The translations under genes were made by a program, and so were the position numbers. The notes below the pieces were generated by a model. The model worked only from the letters and a program-made list of their open reading frames with translations. It did not search any database and was not told the DNA's origin. A stretch of DNA of 10,320 nucleotides from Candidatus Omnitrophota bacterium (GTDB taxonomy: Bacteria > Omnitrophota > Gorgyraeia > B26-G9), in contig DAOVNL010000015.1 in NCBI GenBank assembly GCA_030630245.1, positions 1 to 10,320 of the forward strand, in the 5' to 3' direction. This document shows, piece by piece, positions 5,933-10,320 of this stretch (positions within the stretch are counted from its first letter, which is position 1; each line of letters begins with the position of its first letter).

Positions 5933-7068
5933 TTTTTGTTCCGGATCAATTCAAATGTATCCATCGCGATCAACCGTTCTTCTTCGGTATGGATAGTAAG
6001 CATTTTGATCTTTTTGCCGATAACATTGCTCAGCTCTCGAAGAAGCCTTTTTTTGATCACAGACATATTCTCACCGATACCCGCGGTAAGAATAATCGCG
6101 TCCGCCCCGTTCATTGCCGCGATATAAGAACCGATATATTTCTTGACTTTATATATAAAAATATCAATTGCAAGCTTTGCCCTTTTATTGCCTTCTTTGG
6201 CAAAAGTCAGCAAGTCACGCATATCATTACTAATGCCGGACATCCCAAGCAATCCGCTTTTTCGGTTCATCAGCGTATTTACCTGCTCTATATTGAGTTT
6301 CTCCTTTTCCATAATATAGCCGACCAAAGCAGGATCAATATCCCCGCAGCGGGTACCCATGATCAAGCCCTCAAGCGGAGTAAAACCCATGCTTGTATCA
6401 ACAGATCGTCCGTACTTCACGGCAGTAATACTGCAGCCGTTACCTAAATGACAGGTAATCAGCTTTAATTTCTCCAGCGGTTTTTTAAGTTCTTTTGCCG
6501 CCGCCTGAGCAACGTAGCGGTGCGAAGTACCATGAAAACCGTAACGGCGGATACAATACTTTTTGTATAATTTAAAGGGAAGCCCGTACAAGAAGGCCTT
6601 TTCCGGCATAGTCTGGTGAAAGGCAGTATCAAAGACAGCAACCTGCTTTATGTCAGAAAACAGTTTTTTTGCTGCCTTTATCCCATTATAGGCCGGAGGA
6701 TTGTGCAAAGGAGCAAGTTTACTGTAAAACTTGATCCGCTCCATAACATACTTATCGATAAGCACCGAAGTCCTGAATTCTTCGCCTCCATGCACAACGC
6801 GATGGCCTATGGCATGGATCTGGCTTTTGTCCTTTATTGCTCCCCACTTCGGATTAGTAAGCAGCTGCGCGATTTTTTCAATAGCAGAAAAATAATCGTT
6901 TAAGACAATCTTTACTTTGTATGATTTATCCCCCTTATGGTGGACAATAAATGAATCACTGCTGCCGATTTTTTCCGCGATACCGCTTAGAAGGCTCATG
7001 TGCTTTTCCATGCAGAAAAGCTGGTATTTAATCGATGAACTGCCGCAATTTATAACTAAAATATTCAT
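5929..7068 (-). CDS. ackA: Acetate kinase
   Basis: Acetate kinase interconverts acetyl-phosphate + ADP and acetate + ATP, the energy-yielding step of acetate fermentation with Pta. The 379 residues are a little shorter than the usual roughly 400. Landmarks in order are INCGSSSIKYQLF with Asn7, GHRVVHGG with Arg90, VFDTAFHQTMP with Asp147, YGFHGTSH with His179, HLGNGCSI (207-214), GTRCGDIDP with Arg240, and LTAGIGEN (327-334). The C-terminal TEEERLIAMDT (361-371) replaces the more usual PTNEE(LM)IA(R)DT. These cover the known catalytic and nucleotide-binding sites, so it should be active. One oddity is cysteine in GTRCGD, where serine is the common residue. It lies 33 bases after pta and overlaps yceD by four bases. 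Confidence 0.96.
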   Translation of the reverse strand: MNILVINCGSSSIKYQLFCMEKHMSLLSGIAEKIGSSDSFIVHHKGDKSYKVKIVLNDYFSAIEKIAQLLTNPKWGAIKDKSQIHAIGHRVVHGGEEFRTSVLIDKYVMERIKFYSKLAPLHNPPAYNGIKAAKKLFSDIKQVAVFDTAFHQTMPEKAFLYGLPFKLYKKYCIRRYGFHGTSHRYVAQAAAKELKKPLEKLKLITCHLGNGCSITAVKYGRSVDTSMGFTPLEGLIMGTRCGDIDPALVGYIMEKEKLNIEQVNTLMNRKSGLLGMSGISNDMRDLLTFAKEGNKRAKLAIDIFIYKVKKYIGSYIAAMNGADAIILTAGIGENMSVIKKRLLRELSNVIGKKIKMLTIHTEEERLIAMDTFELIRNKK

Positions 7069-7090
7069 ATTTTAATTTCCAAATATTTCC

Positions 7091-7112
7091 AAAATAAGTA
7101 ATTACTTATTTT
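7091..7112. repeat. 22-base perfect palindrome over the pta stop codon
   Basis: AAAATAAGTAA (7091-7101) is followed directly by its exact reverse complement (7102-7112). The pta stop codon (7104-7102 on the minus strand) lies inside it. In RNA it could form a weak, A/U-only-but-two-pairs hairpin between pta and ackA. In DNA it could be a dimeric regulator site. There is no U-tract and the stem is poor in G+C, so it is not a convincing terminator. Confidence 0.5.
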
Positions 7113-8103
7113 CGATGCCCCTGATCGCCGTTGTGCAGACAGCGTTGACCACTTCATCTATAGTACAACCGCGTGAGAGATCACTGCATGGTTTCTTAAC
7201 CCCGTTCATCATCGGGCCGACCACCTCTGCCTTTGCCAGGCGCTGTACCATTTTATATGAAATATTACCCGCGTTCAGATCCGGAAAAACAAGCACATTG
7301 GCCTTGCCCGCGACATTACTCCCCGGCGCCTTTATCTTGGCGATAGCGGGCACGATAGCCGCGTCAAGCTGCAGCTCTCCGTCGGCAACCAGTTCCGGGT
7401 ACCTCTTTTCAATGAGTTCCTTTGCCTTAACTACTTTATCTACCATCTCGTGTTCAGCGCTTCCTTTTGTTGAAAAACTCAAAAGCGCGACACGGGGCTC
7501 TTCTTCAACAAGCAATTCAAAAAGTTCCGAGGCCGAAGCGGCGATATTCGCCATTTGTGCCGGAGAAGGATCCGGCACAATACCGCAGTCCGCAAAAACA
7601 AAAGTCCCGCCCGCGCCATATGTACAATCGGGAACGGTTATTAAAAAACAGCTGGAAATTGTTCTGATTCTTTCACCAAAGCCAATGCAGTATATAGCGG
7701 CCTTGGCCACATCAGCGGTAGTGGTAATGGCCCCGGCGACAATACCGTCCGCTAACCCATCGCGTACCATCATCGCGGCAAAGTTAACAAACCGGCTCAT
7801 CTGCTGCCTGGCATCGTCAATGCTGATCCCCTTATGCTTTCTTAACTCAAAAAACTTATTTGAGAATTCCTCAAGCCGCGGGCTTTTCAGGGGATTTATG
7901 ACTAAAAGCCGTGAAAGGTCAAGGCCGAACGCATCAGCCCTGCTTTTTAAATTTTCTTCCGAAGATAAGAGGATAAGATTTGCTAATTCCTCTTCCACAA
8001 CAATCTTAGCCGCCTGTAAGATTCTATCATCTTCTGCCTCCGGCAGAACAATTGTTTTTTTCGCCTCTTTAGCCCTTTCCCTGATTTTTTTCAAGATTTC
8101 CAT
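7102..8103 (-). CDS. pta: Phosphate acetyltransferase
   Basis: Pta interconverts acetyl-CoA + phosphate and acetyl-phosphate + CoA, and works with AckA immediately downstream. The 333 residues match the short, single-domain form without the regulatory N-terminal extension of E. coli Pta. Family features are KTIVLPEAEDDRIL (16-29), DGLADGIVAGAITTTADVAK (115-134), TFVFADCGIVPDPSPAQMA (167-185) and GELQLDAAIVP (242-252). They continue with PGSNVAGKANVLVFPDLNAG (260-279) and the terminal DLSRGCTIDEVVNAV. The stretch PDCTYGAGG before TFVFADC (158-166) looks a few residues longer than in common relatives, but I could not align it. A GGGGG site precedes the ATG. It begins 13 bases after coaD. Phosphotransbutyrylase is the main alternative but fits less well. 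Confidence 0.95.
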   Translation of the reverse strand: MEILKKIRERAKEAKKTIVLPEAEDDRILQAAKIVVEEELANLILLSSEENLKSRADAFGLDLSRLLVINPLKSPRLEEFSNKFFELRKHKGISIDDARQQMSRFVNFAAMMVRDGLADGIVAGAITTTADVAKAAIYCIGFGERIRTISSCFLITVPDCTYGAGGTFVFADCGIVPDPSPAQMANIAASASELFELLVEEEPRVALLSFSTKGSAEHEMVDKVVKAKELIEKRYPELVADGELQLDAAIVPAIAKIKAPGSNVAGKANVLVFPDLNAGNISYKMVQRLAKAEVVGPMMNGVKKPCSDLSRGCTIDEVVNAVCTTAIRGIENK

Positions 8104-8116
8104 GAAACCCCCAAAA

Positions 8117-8635
8117 TTATAATACTGATTTATTATTTCTTGCCCTTTTTAATTGCTTTTTTAATTTTTCTTTTAATTTCTTCTCGACAAACGAAGGCAG
8201 GAACTCCGAAAGCTCTGCCCCCAGGGCCGCTACTTCCTTGATAAGTTTACTTGATAAAAATGAATATGATTCGTTAGGCATCATGAAAATTACTTCGATA
8301 TTGCTGTTTAATTTTCTATTGGTCAGGGCCATCTGAAATTCATACTCAAAATCAGAGATCATCCGCAATCCTCTGACAACCACATTGATTTTTTTGCTCT
8401 GAACATAGTCAACCATCAATTCGCTAAAACTCTCTACCTTTACATTCTTCATTCCGCGGACAGCTTGCTTGAGCAAGTCCACCCGCTCAGAAGTACTCAG
8501 CAAGGGATTTTTAACCGCATTATCCGCAACGGCAACGATAACTTCGTCAAATATCTTTACTGCCCGTTTAATTAAATCAATATGGCCGTAGGTGACCGGG
8601 TCAAAAGTTCCTGGATAAACCGCTCTTTTTTTCAA
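8117..8635 (-). CDS. coaD: Phosphopantetheine adenylyltransferase
   Basis: CoaD adenylates 4'-phosphopantetheine with ATP to give dephospho-CoA, the penultimate step of coenzyme A synthesis. The 172-residue protein opens MKKRAVYPGTFDPVTYGHID, with the (T/H)xGH nucleotidyltransferase motif ending in His18. VVRGLRMISDFEYEFQMA (86-103) is the family's signature RGLR region, and YSFLSSKLIKE (124-134) is its form of the ISSTxVRE motif. A basic, lysine-rich tail makes it slightly longer than the usual 160 or so. The start is a TTG at 8635, chosen because AAGGAG lies 8 bases upstream and the protein then begins exactly like its relatives. No ATG serves this role. It is followed by pta after 13 bases, and rsmD lies upstream, a common rsmD-coaD pairing. 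Confidence 0.95.
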   Translation of the reverse strand: MKKRAVYPGTFDPVTYGHIDLIKRAVKIFDEVIVAVADNAVKNPLLSTSERVDLLKQAVRGMKNVKVESFSELMVDYVQSKKINVVVRGLRMISDFEYEFQMALTNRKLNSNIEVIFMMPNESYSFLSSKLIKEVAALGAELSEFLPSFVEKKLKEKLKKQLKRARNNKSVL

Positions 8636-8731
8636 AAAATTAACTCCTTATCCGTTTCTCAAACATTTATCATAAAAAAACCGCAACATATTGGCAGCAA
8701 AAACGTTCGGTAAATTTTCCAAAAGTGAAAA

Positions 8732-9283
8732 TTAGACGGGAACATAAAAGGAGACAAAAGTATCCCCATATTTTTTAAGCTGCCAAAGCTTCAATTTATC
8801 CGTACGCTCCGGCAACTCATCCTTTTTATAATGCTCAATAACTGTTATTGCAGACGGATGTAATATATCACAGTTGCCAATATTGAGCAAGCATTTTTTT
8901 GCCATTTGAGCCGAATAAGGAGGATCGGCAAAAACAATATCAAAACGCAACTTCTTCTTTTTCAAAATATTAAGAGCGGCAAAAACATCCCTGCCGATAA
9001 CCCTGCATTCTGAGCTGAATCCCAAACACAGAATATTCTCCCTGATGACTTTAAGAGAAAGTTTACTTTTTTCAACAAAGGTAACGCTTCCGGCCTCATT
9101 GCTCAAGGCCTCAAACCCAAGAGCGCCGCTGCCGCTGAACAGATCAAGTACATCTTTTTCTCTGGTAAAATCACCCAAAACAGAAAAAATTGCTTCTCTG
9201 ACCATTGCTCTTGTCGGCCGGACATATTTCGACTTTGGAATTTTAAGTGTTTTGCCTTTAAAATCACCTGTAATAATACGCAT
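8732..9283 (-). CDS. rsmD: 16S rRNA (guanine(966)-N(2))-methyltransferase
   Basis: RsmD methylates G966 of 16S rRNA with S-adenosylmethionine during small-subunit assembly. The 183-residue protein begins MRIITGDFKGKTLKIPK and has RPTRAMVREAIFSVL (22-36). It carries the S-adenosylmethionine-binding DLFSGSGALGFEALS (47-61) and the catalytic DPPY motif (120-123), which marks N-methyltransferases acting on exocyclic amines. The ATG at 9283 is chosen because GGGAG lies 6 bases upstream and it matches the family start. A longer frame from 9319 would add 12 unrelated residues. It lies 96 bases before coaD. A run of seven T's in that gap follows only a weak possible stem, so I do not call a terminator there. 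Confidence 0.95.
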   Translation of the reverse strand: MRIITGDFKGKTLKIPKSKYVRPTRAMVREAIFSVLGDFTREKDVLDLFSGSGALGFEALSNEAGSVTFVEKSKLSLKVIRENILCLGFSSECRVIGRDVFAALNILKKKKLRFDIVFADPPYSAQMAKKCLLNIGNCDILHPSAITVIEHYKKDELPERTDKLKLWQLKKYGDTFVSFYVPV

Positions 9284-9379
9284 AACAAGCTCCCAAATTT
9301 TCCGCGCCCGTGCACACAAACAATAAAAGCCTCAAACATCCTGCTTAGAGTTTTTATTTATAAGGCCGCCATCTTACCT

Positions 9380-10282
9380 TTACCTGCCCTGAGCTTTGTC
9401 CAGATCAGCCTGAATTTCAAAATCAATAAGCTCTTCATTCTTCATCTTTCTGCGGCTGGAAAAATTAAGATGGCTGTTTTTAAAATAAGGGGAATTTTCT
9501 ATTGAGCCCACAAAGTCCAAAACCTCTCCCAGACTCTTAGCCTGGCCCCTGACAACGAGAACTCCCTTTTCATTGATAGAGAGCATATTCAGGGTGCTTG
9601 TCGCGGAAGTAACGTTGATCAAATCGGTAATCGCATCAAGAATAAGAAGTTGAGATGTCAGCTGAGTGTGTACCATCTGTAATTTCTGCGCTTTATTCTG
9701 GAGTGCCTGCGCCTGCGGCTTTAACTGGGACAATTTCTGCTCAAGTTCTTTAAGATACGATTCTTTATGCTTTAGCATCATCCAAAACATTGCCGCTACA
9801 AGCAGGATGTTGGCAATAACAAGTACGATAGAAATAAAAAACTTCTTTTTTAGTTTTTCGCGCATTCTCTTCTGCAGGAATTCATCGCTTAAAAGGTTTA
9901 TTTCCTGCCCTTGCGCAAATATCATACCGCTTGCAATATCCATCTTTTTCTCCATGGAAAACGGGATATCGAAACTTGATCTAAGCACATCCGCTATTTG
10001 CTCAAGATCAGGATGGGAGCCTCCGATTATTATTTTGCTTAGCTGCCTCTGCCTGCTATTATTGAAAAACAATTCAATGCTGTGTCTTATCTCGCTGATC
10101 AAAACCTGAGAAAAGTTTTTTCCTTCGCTGAGGAGAAACCCGCGGCTGAAAGCAAGCACTCCGTTTTTGGCAATAATTATTTCTACCGCTTCATCTTCAA
10201 AATAAACGATCATAAAACTGCTTTTCAAAATAGGATTTTTGTTCCTCAGCATTAAATAACGCACGGAATTCAGTATCGCCAA
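9380..10282 (-). CDS. PilM/PilN-like pilus or secretion assembly protein, downstream open part of a broken gene
   Basis: This 300-residue frame looks like two joined modules. Residues 1-125 resemble the second half of the actin-like PilM or GspL cytoplasmic domain: MIVYFEDEAVEIIIAKNGV..SRGFLL, then EIRHSIELFF, then LSKIIIGGSHPDLEQIADVL with the typical IxxxGG end strand. From EINLL (127-131) onward it resembles PilN: a basic stretch, one membrane segment (about 148-170), a coiled coil (about 171-212) and a periplasmic ferredoxin-like part to the end. Such proteins link the cytoplasmic ATPase to the inner-membrane platform of type IV pili or type II secretion. The apparent TTG start at 10282 lies three codons after an in-frame TAG and has no ribosome binding site. 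The actin-like domain clearly begins upstream, so this is probably not a natural start. rsmD follows after 96 bases. Confidence 0.75.
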   Translation of the reverse strand: MAILNSVRYLMLRNKNPILKSSFMIVYFEDEAVEIIIAKNGVLAFSRGFLLSEGKNFSQVLISEIRHSIELFFNNSRQRQLSKIIIGGSHPDLEQIADVLRSSFDIPFSMEKKMDIASGMIFAQGQEINLLSDEFLQKRMREKLKKKFFISIVLVIANILLVAAMFWMMLKHKESYLKELEQKLSQLKPQAQALQNKAQKLQMVHTQLTSQLLILDAITDLINVTSATSTLNMLSINEKGVLVVRGQAKSLGEVLDFVGSIENSPYFKNSHLNFSSRRKMKNEELIDFEIQADLDKAQGR

Positions 10283-10288
10283 AGAACT

Positions 10289-10320
10289 CTAGTTCAAAGC
10301 ATCGATTTCAAGTCCAAGAT
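10289..10320 (-). pseudogene. In-frame upstream continuation of the PilM/PilN-like gene, ended by an amber codon
   Basis: In the same frame as the PilM/PilN-like protein, the last nine codons before the window edge read LGLEIDALN, followed by TAG (10291-10289) and then SSLAILNSVRYLM. Ignoring the stop, the joined text reads like the PilM/GspL pattern 'GL.(p).A(I/L)(D/E)....A(I/L).N(S/A)(L/V)R' that links the two halves of the actin-like fold. The stop therefore appears to cut a longer gene. The rest of the N-terminal half lies outside the window. Confidence 0.6.

Noticed and set aside
7115..8122. A plus-strand open frame of 335 codons opposite pta
   Set aside because: It is the antisense shadow of a well-conserved pta gene: low-complexity serine/alanine-rich translation, no family resemblance and no ribosome binding site that I can see.
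8636..8731. Terminator between rsmD and coaD, suggested by a run of seven T's on the minus strand
   Set aside because: The preceding bases form only a short, mismatched stem; not enough to call.
10280..10291. TAG read as an amino acid (recoded genetic code)
   Set aside because: fabD and fabG end with TAG at their expected family lengths, so TAG serves as a normal stop here.

Overview
The window is an AT-rich bacterial chromosome segment in which every supported gene lies on the minus strand, so transcription runs from high to low coordinates. It suggests an uncultured Gram-negative-type bacterium. The evidence is a PilM/PilN-like inner-membrane pilus or secretion protein, a type II fatty-acid synthesis operon, and a CACAGAG-repeat element carrying a GxxExxY gene remnant. 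Such elements are common in Omnitrophota, Deltaproteobacteria and several candidate phyla. Omnitrophota is my best guess for the lineage, but it is only a guess. Stop usage looks standard: TAG ends fabD and fabG.

Layout in the direction of transcription. At 10320-9380 lies a PilM/PilN-like pilus or secretion assembly gene, interrupted by an in-frame amber codon at 10289-10291. Next is rsmD (16S rRNA methyltransferase). It is followed by the tight cluster coaD - pta - ackA - yceD (DUF177) - rpmF - plsX, which covers CoA synthesis, acetyl-CoA/acetyl-phosphate/acetate interconversion, ribosome parts and the acyl-phosphate branch of phospholipid synthesis. After a 378-base interruption comes fabD - fabG - acpP - fabF, the core of fatty-acid elongation. 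A hairpin terminator (519-558) closes this block. Right behind it sits a perfect consensus sigma70 promoter (465-493) for a separate acyl-CoA dehydrogenase gene that runs off the window at base 1.

The genes fit together metabolically. CoaD makes the CoA precursor, Pta/AckA balance acetyl-CoA against acetyl-phosphate, FabD loads malonyl groups on AcpP, FabF and FabG elongate and reduce, and PlsX hands acyl chains to phospholipid synthesis.

The least ordinary stretch is 3852-4229, between plsX and fabD, where many bacteria carry fabH. No fabH is present. Instead there is a 260-base element bounded by imperfect inverted CACAGAG-type repeats (3895-3921 and 4127-4154). Inside it I can read both the N-terminal and C-terminal ends of a GxxExxY (PDDEXK_3-like) protein, with the centre deleted and the frame broken. 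One repeat arm reaches into the open reading frame of fabD and confuses its start. The other notable points are the amber codon in the pilM/pilN-like gene, a 12-base palindrome on the predicted transcription start of the acyl-CoA dehydrogenase gene, and a 22-base perfect palindrome over the pta stop codon.
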